5,731 nucleotides of DNA from Bacteroidota bacterium (GTDB lineage: Bacteria; Bacteroidota; Bacteroidia; M30B66), in contig CANMGM010000163.1 in assembly GCA_947497195.1 (NCBI GenBank), positions 1-5,731 of the forward strand. Reading direction: 5' to 3'. Below, piece by piece: positions 1-5,710 of this stretch; position 1 is the stretch's first letter; each line of letters begins with the position of its first letter. A model generated the notes under the pieces. That model was not told the DNA's origin. It ran no database searches and was given only the letters and a program-made list of their open reading frames with translations. A program made the translations under genes and the position numbers.

Positions 1-237
1 ACCAAAACGATGCGAAATGCGCATATCGAGAACGCCGGCATGCACCTGTTCGCTCGAATGCCCGTTGATTAAGCGCGTTGTCTTGAAACTTGCCGTAGCA
101 TATTGAATCTCGTCCTGATTCGTAACGGCCTCATCGAGTAATTTCGATAAATCGTCGCCGGTGTTTTGCGCAAATAATCCAGAAGGAACAATGGCGATGA
201 AACACGCCATTAGGAATATATGTAATTGCTTTGTCAT
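1..237 (-). CDS. DUF5777-type outer-membrane beta-barrel protein, N-terminal part (runs off the left edge)
   Basis: The 79 codons visible are open from an ATG at 237 to the window edge, so the 3' part is missing. The product begins MTKQLHIFLMACFIAIVPSG and reaches an AQ signal-cleavage site near residues 23-24, so it is exported. After a short acidic stretch (DDLSKLLDEA) comes the segment TASFKTTRLINGHSSEQ, then GVLDMRISHRFG. That arrangement (ATFKxTRxINGHS, then a G-x-L-x-x-RISHRFG strand) is what I recognise from the N-terminus of DUF5777 proteins of Bacteroidota, which are predicted outer-membrane barrels of unknown function. The gene follows YceI by 33 bp, but an intrinsic terminator fills that gap and ends at the start codon, so there is no room for a normal leader. 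Met10 is an alternative start but would shorten the signal peptide too much. The family call rests on recalled motifs from the N-terminus only. Confidence 0.75.
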   Translation of the reverse strand, partial: MTKQLHIFLMACFIAIVPSGLFAQNTGDDLSKLLDEAVTNQDEIQYATASFKTTRLINGHSSEQVHAGVLDMRISHRFG

Positions 238-258
238 AAAAAAAGGGCCTTTCGGCCC
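238..258 (-). terminator. Intrinsic terminator after the YceI gene
   Basis: Read on the minus strand this is GGGCC-GAAA-GGCCC followed by seven T. It forms a perfect 5-bp all-GC stem with a GNRA (GAAA) tetraloop and a U-tract, which is the standard form of a Rho-independent terminator. It begins 12 bases after the YceI stop codon (271-273), so it should end the cytochrome c/YceI transcript. The last U is directly followed by the ATG of the DUF5777-type gene at 237. It lacks a T-tract on the plus strand and is therefore one-directional. Confidence 0.88.
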
Positions 259-270
259 GTATTAAAACTA

Positions 271-822
271 TTATTTCTTTGGTTCGTATGCAGCATCAAC
301 CGTAATTTCGATTGTTTCTGCAATTTTATCGGAAACAACAGCAGGGCGTTCAATTTTGTAATCTGCCAATTTTACCATGAACTTTGAGGTCGCAGCAATT
401 TTACCGCCTTTCACCGTAATTGTGCCATCGGCATTTGCCGTTTTTGTTACACCATGCATGGTAAGTGAACCACTCACCTTGGCTTTGTAGGCACCATCTT
501 TCGCGAAATTTATTTCAGAAAGATTGGTAATTTTTCCTTTGAAATCAGACTTTGGATACTTCGTACTCTCCATATAATTCTCGTTAAAATGCTCTTCCAT
601 AAGGGCTTTTTCGAACTTAAAGCTCTTAACCAGCACAGCAAAAACGATTTCACCGCTTTTGGTATTGATAAACGATGTTGCTTCCTTATTCACCGCATCG
701 ATATTTTCTACCGGCGTAGTTGAGAAGAACGATACTTTCGCACTGCGCGTCATGTGAATGTCTTGCGAAATGGCTGCCTGCGTCAAAAGCGCAAACGAAA
801 CTGCTAAAAATGAATTTTTCAT
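271..822 (-). CDS. YceI family secreted lipocalin-like protein
   Basis: The product has 183 residues, the usual length for the short YceI proteins of Bacteroidota. Residues 1-19 (MKNSFLAVSFALLTQAAIS) form a signal peptide, so it is exported, probably to the periplasm. The body matches YceI: an early strand KVSFFSTTPVENI (29-41), the hydrophobic strand EIVFAVLVKSFKF (58-70), the hallmark MEEHFNENYMESTKYP (75-90) followed by FKGKI, and the repeat-end strand SGSLTMHGVTKT (117-128). YceI proteins form a lipocalin-like beta-barrel that binds a polyisoprenoid chain, as established for Thermus TT1927b; the physiological ligand here is unknown. The gene starts 18 bp after the cytochrome c lipoprotein gene with no promoter-like sequence between them, so the two are probably co-transcribed. 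A strong terminator follows. The start is chosen because the signal peptide begins exactly there. Confidence 0.93.
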   Translation of the reverse strand: MKNSFLAVSFALLTQAAISQDIHMTRSAKVSFFSTTPVENIDAVNKEATSFINTKSGEIVFAVLVKSFKFEKALMEEHFNENYMESTKYPKSDFKGKITNLSEINFAKDGAYKAKVSGSLTMHGVTKTANADGTITVKGGKIAATSKFMVKLADYKIERPAVVSDKIAETIEITVDAAYEPKK

Positions 823-840
823 TATGATGAGGATTTGAAT

Positions 841-1224
841 TTACTGGGGAAAACCTGCGTTAATCCAGGCTCTGGTTTTTGAAACGTTGCAATCGTTGAG
901 TTTAGGACCTGACGGAGGCATAATATCACCTGTGCTTCCAACAGTTATTCGATCAATCAATGTAGAAGCTGAAGAATTTAAATATTGACTTGTGCCGGCA
1001 TACGTTGAAAGATCAAGGCCTGCATCAGCGTTTGCACCACTGTGGCAGTTAAGACAGGTGCCATTATCAAAAACCGAACGTATTGAAGCGTAATCCATCG
1101 CAGCTGTATCGCAAATCGAAGTTGTGTCTTTGGGGTTTAATTCGTCATCAACATCGTAATAACATCCCGATGATCCCAAAACGATGACACCAAAAGCCAG
1201 CGCTAAACTTAAAATAGATTTCAT
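841..1224 (-). CDS. Monohaem cytochrome c lipoprotein
   Basis: The product is a small protein of 127 residues. A hydrophobic N-terminal segment ends in LGSSGC, with Cys21 as the likely lipidated residue, and the following YYD is common in Bacteroidota lipoproteins of this type. The lipobox is loose (Ser at -3 rather than Leu), so anchoring is likely but not certain. Haem attachment is shown by CLNCH (Cys57, Cys60, His61), preceded by the typical SVFDNG segment. Met102 in GDIMPPSGPKL is the likely distal axial ligand, and the C-terminal KTRAWINAGFPQ is the last helix usual in these domains. Cys38 and Cys112 are extra cysteines that could form a disulfide. The protein probably carries electrons at the periplasmic face of a membrane; its partners are unknown. 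It is 18 bp upstream of the YceI gene and probably shares its operon. Confidence 0.9.
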   Translation of the reverse strand: MKSILSLALAFGVIVLGSSGCYYDVDDELNPKDTTSICDTAAMDYASIRSVFDNGTCLNCHSGANADAGLDLSTYAGTSQYLNSSASTLIDRITVGSTGDIMPPSGPKLNDCNVSKTRAWINAGFPQ

Positions 1225-1257
1225 AGGTGCAATGTGGTAAAAATCCTATTATTCTCA

Positions 1258-1275
1258 ATCACTAATTCTAGTGAT
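1258..1275 (-). repeat. Perfect 7-bp inverted repeat over the stop codon of the AI-2E-type gene
   Basis: The sequence is ATCACTA, a 4-base loop, then TAGTGAT, and it covers the TAG stop codon at 1268-1270. It is symmetrical and could form a hairpin in RNA from either strand. On the minus strand no immediate U-tract follows (TGAGAATAATAGGATTTTTA), and the stem is AT-rich. It would be a weak terminator, or an mRNA 3'-end structure, between the permease gene and the cytochrome gene. It may also be chance. Confidence 0.35.
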
Positions 1276-2278
1276 GCTGATTCTTTTCTTTAAATACAAT
1301 TTTTAGAAGAAGCAAAAACCAAGATATTAGCAGCGGGCCAAAAACCAGACCAAGAATTCCAAAAACGGGTATGCCGGCAATCACGCCAATAATCGTTATG
1401 AGTGGATGCGTATCGGCGAAATACTTCGAGATGAAATACCGCAGCAGGTTATCGATATTGGTTACCAGAAGAAATCCCCAGATAAGAATTCCATACCCTG
1501 CTGTTGCATCGCCATAGGCCAACGAAATTAATCCTGCTGGCACGAAAACAATAGGTGCTCCGATTACGGGTAAAAATGAAATAAAGAAGGTAATGGTGGC
1601 CCAAAAGAATGGATCGGGCAGTTCAAAAATAACAAAGCCGATTCCGAGCGAAATGGCCTGCACCAAACAGATTAAGCCCTGACCGAGAACATTTCCGAAC
1701 GTGGAACTTTTAAGTTCTTCGGCAAATTCGTCGACTTCGGCACGTGTAAACGGGAAAAACCTTTGGATGGATGTTTCAAACTTCAAGTGATTCATTAGCA
1801 TAAACCACAGCATGAAATACATCATCGATACAGTGAGCAGGATGCTGCCGGCTCCCGATAAAAACCAGCTGAATCCGCCAAATACATCACTTTGAACGGC
1901 AGCAATTATGCGCTGAACCGAATCCGGATCGTGGAAATCAAAGCCAACAAATTGCTGCACCTGCACAAGTACATCGTTAATCCGATCGGTATGCTGAAAC
2001 AGCTCCTGAACCTTTTCGGTAATCATTACGCCTACAATTAGGAACGGCAATACCAGCAAGGTAAACGACACCAGCACCACGCACAACGTTGCAAGCCATC
2101 GGGGCCAGTGCCATTTCACAATCATTTGTCCGAAGAATGGGCGAAACAAAACGTACATCACCACCGCTCCTAAGAATGCAGGAAATAGGTCTCTTAAAAT
2201 CCAGAGTAAAAAGACACCAACAACTGCCGTTAGAGCTGTAATGAGCCAAGTGCGCTGTTTTTGGGTGTAAATTGCCAT
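1268..2278 (-). CDS. AI-2E/PerM family transporter (multi-pass inner-membrane protein)
   Basis: The product has 336 residues, a normal length for the AI-2E transporter family (PF01594). Hydrophobic segments lie near residues 11-28, 31-46, 60-85, 140-163, 197-218, 224-254, 260-277 and 288-327. The central loop at about 86-139 is soluble, as is usual in the family. Family marks are FGNVLGQGLICLVQA (194-208), FLPVIGAPIVFVPAGLISLAYG (235-256), the IDNLLR motif (275-280), HPLITIIGVIAGIPVFGILG (291-310) and GPLL (314-317). Members include E. coli TqsA, linked to AI-2 export, and others linked to ion transport. No luxS or quorum-sensing gene is visible here, so the substrate is unknown. The ATG directly abuts the TAG stop of the upstream SPOR-like gene (TAGATG), so translation is probably coupled to it. 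Confidence 0.93.
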   Translation of the reverse strand: MAIYTQKQRTWLITALTAVVGVFLLWILRDLFPAFLGAVVMYVLFRPFFGQMIVKWHWPRWLATLCVVLVSFTLLVLPFLIVGVMITEKVQELFQHTDRINDVLVQVQQFVGFDFHDPDSVQRIIAAVQSDVFGGFSWFLSGAGSILLTVSMMYFMLWFMLMNHLKFETSIQRFFPFTRAEVDEFAEELKSSTFGNVLGQGLICLVQAISLGIGFVIFELPDPFFWATITFFISFLPVIGAPIVFVPAGLISLAYGDATAGYGILIWGFLLVTNIDNLLRYFISKYFADTHPLITIIGVIAGIPVFGILGLVFGPLLISWFLLLLKIVFKEKNQHH

Positions 2279-3292
2279 CTATTTCTTCGATAAGCGGATG
2301 GCATCTTCCAAGGCGATGCGTGTTCCATTTTCGTAACCGGCAATAAAACAGCCTGTTTTCATAGCCTGATTTTTACCCATTGCATCACGCGCCCCAGCAA
2401 GATTATTGAAATTTCCGGTGGTGTACTTATACATACCGTTGTGAAATTCTTCGACAATTTCTGTGGGTTTAACATTAAATCGTAAAGCCAGTGTCTCGGG
2501 CAAACTTTTCTCTGAAGATGCGGCTAATTGTATTCGAAAGGTAATCCCGTTGGATGATGAACTCTTGGTTTTGTCAGACTTCTCAGTTTGAACTTCTTTG
2601 GGATTTTCTTTGTCGGCTCCTTTGGCATTAGGTGAATTAACCTGCATTTCGGTTTTCTCGGAATTGGCTTTCGATGAATTATCGACATTAGGGCTCGATT
2701 CGCTTACTTTTTGGGGTGTTGTAGCCTTTTCTGAGTTTCCTTTGTTTTTACTTGCATCTGCCTGAACAGCCTTCGTTTTACCCGACTCAGGAGATGCTTG
2801 TCCTCCGGTTTTCGGGGCAGCCGGAGCAATTGGTTTCGATTCTTCACGCTTTACAGGCATGAAACGTCTTCCTGCTTCGCCGGTGATGTTTAATTTGCAG
2901 GAATTTAAAGCGATTTCCTTTCGCACTCCGTTTTCGAGATAATAGAACCGACAGGGAATTTCGGCCTTACCACCATAACCCGGTAAACACCGAACCTTTA
3001 CGGTGCAATGCATGCTGTCGGCCTGGGGCAATTGCACCCAAAGCAGTTGAAGCAGATTGGATGAAAACGTAAATAGTGCGCCTGAATTTTTACCTTCCTG
3101 TACTTCGAATCCTTTCGGGAAATCGAGCTGTAAACGCGCCATTCCTGCAGGAGCGGTAAGCGAAAAGTGTATTCCCAATTCGAAGGTTTGCCCTACCGAA
3201 ATTTCTTTCGGAACGTCGAAACGAACTTTATCGACCTGCGCCCGGGCAGATTGGATTAGAAAAAGAAGCGATAGTGCAAACAACAACCTCAT
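2279..3292 (-). CDS. Secreted protein with Ig-like N-terminal domain, low-complexity linker and SPOR-like C-terminal domain (paralogue A)
   Basis: The product has 337 residues. Residues 1-19 are a signal peptide ending SARAQ. Residues about 30-137 form a beta-rich, Ig/cohesin-like domain, with VGQTFELGI and ARLQLDFPKGFEV as strands, LLWVQLP, and RFYYLENGVRKEI. Residues about 145-248 are a linker of Ser, Lys, Glu, Asn, Pro, Thr and Ala with almost no hydrophobic residues. Residues about 250-335 resemble a SPOR domain: TFRIQLAAS as strand 1, YKYTTGNF as the conserved second repeat strand, then FIAGYENGTRI. SPOR domains bind peptidoglycan glycan strands lacking stem peptides, so a periplasmic, wall-associated role is inferred. 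The same architecture occurs in the neighbour at 3372-4196, and the two align over both domains. Four cysteines (96, 102, 114, 132) in the N-terminal domain are absent from that paralogue. It is followed without a gap by the AI-2E-type gene. Exact role unknown. Confidence 0.85.
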   Translation of the reverse strand: MRLLFALSLLFLIQSARAQVDKVRFDVPKEISVGQTFELGIHFSLTAPAGMARLQLDFPKGFEVQEGKNSGALFTFSSNLLQLLWVQLPQADSMHCTVKVRCLPGYGGKAEIPCRFYYLENGVRKEIALNSCKLNITGEAGRRFMPVKREESKPIAPAAPKTGGQASPESGKTKAVQADASKNKGNSEKATTPQKVSESSPNVDNSSKANSEKTEMQVNSPNAKGADKENPKEVQTEKSDKTKSSSSNGITFRIQLAASSEKSLPETLALRFNVKPTEIVEEFHNGMYKYTTGNFNNLAGARDAMGKNQAMKTGCFIAGYENGTRIALEDAIRLSKK

Positions 3293-3371
3293 CGTACGAA
3301 GGTCGGAAAACTATCTGAAAAACACGGGAAAATTTGATGCAATAACTCGATGCGCAACCGACACTATCTAC
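3293..3371 (-). other. 79-bp spacer between the two SPOR-like genes
   Basis: No gene and no convincing terminator hairpin is seen. Reading toward gene A, a TAGTTTTC at 3313-3306 resembles the Bacteroidota -7 element (TAnnTTTG) with one mismatch. The nearest upstream TTG (3342-3340) is 26 bases away, which is longer than the usual spacing of about 19-21. A promoter for gene A is therefore possible but weakly supported, and read-through from gene B is equally possible. Confidence 0.3.
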
Positions 3372-4196
3372 TTATTTTACGATGGTTTTGCGGCGCGCTG
3401 CAAGCTGCATTGCCTCACCTACTGTAATGCGGGCACCACGGTTGTAAGCTATTACAAACGGTATATACTTCTGAAAATCGAGCTGATTCTTGAAATCTCT
3501 TGCTTCTTCGTACGTCACAAAATTGCCAACTGTGTATTTGTACAGCCCATTGTAATTCTCTTCTACTACCGACTCGCGGATTTTATACACTTTACGAATC
3601 GAATCGCGGTCGAGCTTGCGTGTCGAACTCAGAATTTGAATTTTAAACGACAGGTCTGGTTTTTCCTCGGCCACATAAGTGGGTTTCGAAGGCTCATTGT
3701 TGATAATCGCCAAAAGATTTTTCTCGGCTAAGGTATCGCTTGGCGCTACATTTTCGAGAATCTCAATTTTAGACGAAGGCAACTCAAATACTTCCTTTTC
3801 TTCTTCATTAATGTAGTAATAACTGCCATTTATTTCGTAATTACCCTTGAGCGTAAACGGAACTTTCACCTTGTAAATAACCTGGATGTCTTCAGCGGCT
3901 GGCAAACGCAGCCAGGAGTATTTCACTTTTCCGTCCTTGAATAAAAACGTAGCACCCTGACTTTCAACGCCAGTAGCTGTCATTCCGGCCGGTAATTCCT
4001 GCTGAATCTGAAAGAAACTGTCGAGATTGCGCCGCTCGATGCGGATTTTAACAAGGAAGGAACCGCCAGCATAAGCACTTGACTGTGATAATCCGTTCGA
4101 AACCTTGACTATACTTTCGGTTGCGAATGCACTATTCTCAATAAAGAAGCTGAATAGGAATGTGCATGTTAGGGCGAAGATCGATGATTTTTTCAT
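3372..4196 (-). CDS. Secreted protein with Ig-like N-terminal domain and SPOR-like C-terminal domain (paralogue B)
   Basis: From the ATG at 4196 the product has 274 residues. An in-frame ATG at 4238 would add 14 polar residues (MSSSRDVIKFDSGI) ahead of the signal peptide. The 4196 start is preferred because MKKSSIFALTCTFLFSFF begins a normal signal peptide (cleavage near SAFA, residue 25) and an AGG lies 4 bases upstream. Residues about 40-147 form a beta-rich domain matching paralogue A: AGGSFLVKI, FQIQQELPAGM, YSWLRLP, SYYYINEEEKEVFELP. A short linker (about 148-181) leads to a SPOR-like domain (about 182-265): SFKIQILSST, VVEENYNGLYKYTVGNF, EEARDF, FVIAYNRGARITVGEAM. The mature protein has no cysteine. 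SPOR domains bind denuded peptidoglycan glycans, so a cell-wall or septal role is inferred. The gene lies 79 bp upstream of paralogue A and probably arose by tandem duplication. Exact role unknown. Confidence 0.85.
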   Translation of the reverse strand: MKKSSIFALTCTFLFSFFIENSAFATESIVKVSNGLSQSSAYAGGSFLVKIRIERRNLDSFFQIQQELPAGMTATGVESQGATFLFKDGKVKYSWLRLPAAEDIQVIYKVKVPFTLKGNYEINGSYYYINEEEKEVFELPSSKIEILENVAPSDTLAEKNLLAIINNEPSKPTYVAEEKPDLSFKIQILSSTRKLDRDSIRKVYKIRESVVEENYNGLYKYTVGNFVTYEEARDFKNQLDFQKYIPFVIAYNRGARITVGEAMQLAARRKTIVK

Positions 4197-4444
4197 GATT
4201 CCTGAATCGAATTTTATTACATCACGCGAAGAGCTCATAAGTATTATTGTCTAACTCGTAAATATTGTTTTTCGTATTTAACCGATATCGTAAAATTAGT
4301 GTTGCGGTAATTTTGTTGCGTTTCTAACACCGAATTTCAGCCAACAGAGTTATTAACACCATTGACAGCCAGATTATTACATACCCAATTTAGTTATGAT
4401 GTGAAAATTTGGCTGAAAATTGGCTAAAAATCTATCATTTTCGC
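4197..4444 (-). other. 248-bp non-coding interval upstream of paralogue B, likely promoter region
   Basis: This is the longest gene-free stretch in the window and is clearly AT-rich. It separates the glycosyltransferase from paralogue B, so a promoter for B is expected here. No pair of TTG and TAnnTTTG elements with the right spacing was found; TAATTTTA near 4298-4291 is the nearest -7-like match. Just after the glycosyltransferase stop, 4445-4422 can fold on the minus strand as GGC-AAAAT paired with ATTTT-GCC around a GATAG loop with a small internal loop. That would be at best a weak terminator. A small AT-rich inverted repeat (AAAATTA 4292-4298, TAATTTT 4308-4314) and a CGATATCG palindrome (4283-4290) lie nearer to B. 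Short repeats at 4335-4425 are listed separately. Confidence 0.45.
4335..4425. repeat. Short direct and inverted repeats of a TTGGCTGAAA element
   Basis: On the plus strand GAAAATTTGGCT (4403-4414) is followed directly by GAAAATTGGCT (4415-4425), an imperfect tandem pair with a 1-base length difference. The junction sequence TTGGCTGAAA (4409-4418) occurs as its exact reverse complement TTTCAGCCAA at 4335-4344, 64 bases away. These could be binding sites for a regulator of the gene at 4196 or the arms of a long RNA hairpin. The elements are short and AT-rich, so chance cannot be excluded. Confidence 0.5.
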
Positions 4445-5710
4445 CTATTGCTTCATCAGTGCCGAAGCATAATTTTCCCAGCTCATCATCTTGGTGCTTT
4501 CGAACACATTTTCGCGCGGAATGGGATGCTCAAGAAAACGCTGCATGGCCCGAGTCATATCTGCAATGTCGCCATCGTTTGCCAAATACCCGTTAAATCC
4601 ATCCTGAATAGTTTCGGGAAAATGGCCAACACGTGTTGCCAAGAGTGGCAAGGAAAAATTGTAACTCAGCGATTCAATTCCGCTTGGCGTGGCAGTTCGG
4701 TAAAACAAAACTACGGCATCGCTTACCTGGAAATACTTATGCACTTCTTCGTTGCCAATGAAACGATTCACCACATAGCAATCCTCTTCAATACCAAGTC
4801 TTTGAATCCACTCCAGCGGCTGGTCTTCGCGTTCGTCGTCTTTTTTATTCAGCAAAATTCGCTTGGCCCAACCAAATAGCATCTGCTTCACTTTCGTGCT
4901 CCATTTCTTTTGGTCGAGTGTGTTCCAGAACGACTCGCCAGCTATTACCAAACTCACATCGTCGCGCTGTTTGCGCAATTCGGCAAATGCACGAATGGCC
5001 TGATCGAGACCTTTGTACCGGCGAATAAATCCAAAAAACAGAAATACATGTTTCTTAAGTCCCCATTCTTTCTTCAATGCTTCAATATTGAGGTTCGGAT
5101 CGGGCCGAAATAAGCCGTAAATGGGATGATAGAGTTTTATTACCGTGTTTTTTCCGCGCGTTCCATCCTCAGTATAATGGAATGCTTTGTTCGGGAATAC
5201 TTCCTTCAGTTCTTCCCAGGTTTTTTTTGCGTGAACGATAGTCGTGTCGGCAAACTTCAGGGCTCGTTTCGTTAATAAACGGTCGATGGCAGAATGTTCT
5301 TTCTGTTTTACGAAATGCACATCAAACACAACCTCGACGCCTTTAATTTTTTGCAGTCGTTTCGCGATGAATGAAAGCGGTAAGCCCTGCAGGGCGATGC
5401 TCCATTGGAATACAACCTTGTTTGCTTTTAGCGATCGAATGAGGCGCACCGTTTCGCGCCAGGTCGAAGGTTTGTTATAATTGGTGATGTAGTGCACCTT
5501 TACGTTGCTTCCTTCGAGCAAATCGGCTTTACTTGATTTATCGACAAACTCGCGGGGAATGATGGCAGGATATTGCTGCGTCCACGAAACAATATGCACT
5601 TCGCAGTCGCCCCGTTTATCGAGTGCCAAAGCGAGTGATGTATTGTAGTTCTGAATGCCGCCTTTAAAGCGCGGACCCGGACCAAAGCAAACAACTACCT
5701 GTTTAGGCAT
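4445..5710 (-). CDS. Group 1 (GT4-type) glycosyltransferase
   Basis: The product has 421 residues, a normal length for a GT-B fold GT4 enzyme. The N-terminal domain opens with VVVCFGPGPRFKGGIQNY (5-22), whose glycine-rich GGIQNY loop is the usual acceptor-side loop. The C-terminal donor domain begins around HVFLFFGFIRRYKGLDQAI (221-239) and continues with LVIAGES (254-260), the SDAVVLFYRTATPSGIESLSY stretch (330-350), LPLLATRVGHFPETIQDG (354-371) and GYLA. It should transfer a sugar from a nucleotide-sugar to a glycan or lipid acceptor at the cytoplasmic side of the membrane; donor and acceptor cannot be told from sequence. The second Glu of the classic EX7E motif is not in its usual place, as in other GT4 members with an 'ATxSGI' segment. 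A charged insert lies near 275-298. No signal peptide or membrane segment is seen. Upstream genes, probably of a surface-glycan locus, lie outside the window. Confidence 0.92.
   Translation of the reverse strand: MPKQVVVCFGPGPRFKGGIQNYNTSLALALDKRGDCEVHIVSWTQQYPAIIPREFVDKSSKADLLEGSNVKVHYITNYNKPSTWRETVRLIRSLKANKVVFQWSIALQGLPLSFIAKRLQKIKGVEVVFDVHFVKQKEHSAIDRLLTKRALKFADTTIVHAKKTWEELKEVFPNKAFHYTEDGTRGKNTVIKLYHPIYGLFRPDPNLNIEALKKEWGLKKHVFLFFGFIRRYKGLDQAIRAFAELRKQRDDVSLVIAGESFWNTLDQKKWSTKVKQMLFGWAKRILLNKKDDEREDQPLEWIQRLGIEEDCYVVNRFIGNEEVHKYFQVSDAVVLFYRTATPSGIESLSYNFSLPLLATRVGHFPETIQDGFNGYLANDGDIADMTRAMQRFLEHPIPRENVFESTKMMSWENYASALMKQ

Noticed and set aside
1977..2249. Minus-strand open frame of 90 codons inside the AI-2E-type gene, and a similar 64-codon frame at 5500-5694
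   Set aside because: They are shifted frames within well-supported genes. The translations have no recognisable features.
1268..2278. Quorum-sensing AI-2 export as the function of the permease
   Set aside because: The family name comes from one member, other members have different substrates, and no luxS or AI-2 processing gene is visible. Only the family is claimed.
3057..3731. Plus-strand open frame of 224 codons
   Set aside because: It lies antisense to both SPOR-like genes and crosses the spacer between them. Its translation is cysteine-rich with no domain order, while the minus-strand genes show signal peptides and aligned domains.
4197..4238. Upstream ATG at 4238 for paralogue B
   Set aside because: It would place 14 polar residues before a typical MKK signal peptide. 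The ATG at 4196 gives a normal secreted protein and has an AGG just upstream.
4409..4879. Plus-strand open frame of 156 codons, with further antisense frames at 4910-5113 and 5244-5480
   Set aside because: All lie opposite the glycosyltransferase, whose conserved GT4 motifs run through the same bases. None shows a family signature.
5221..5228. Run of eight T (A8 on the coding strand) in the glycosyltransferase gene as a possible phase-variation tract
   Set aside because: The frame is intact, the run encodes an ordinary Thr-Lys-Lys context (ACC AAA AAA with flanking A), and eight bases in an AT-rich genome is not strong evidence of switching.
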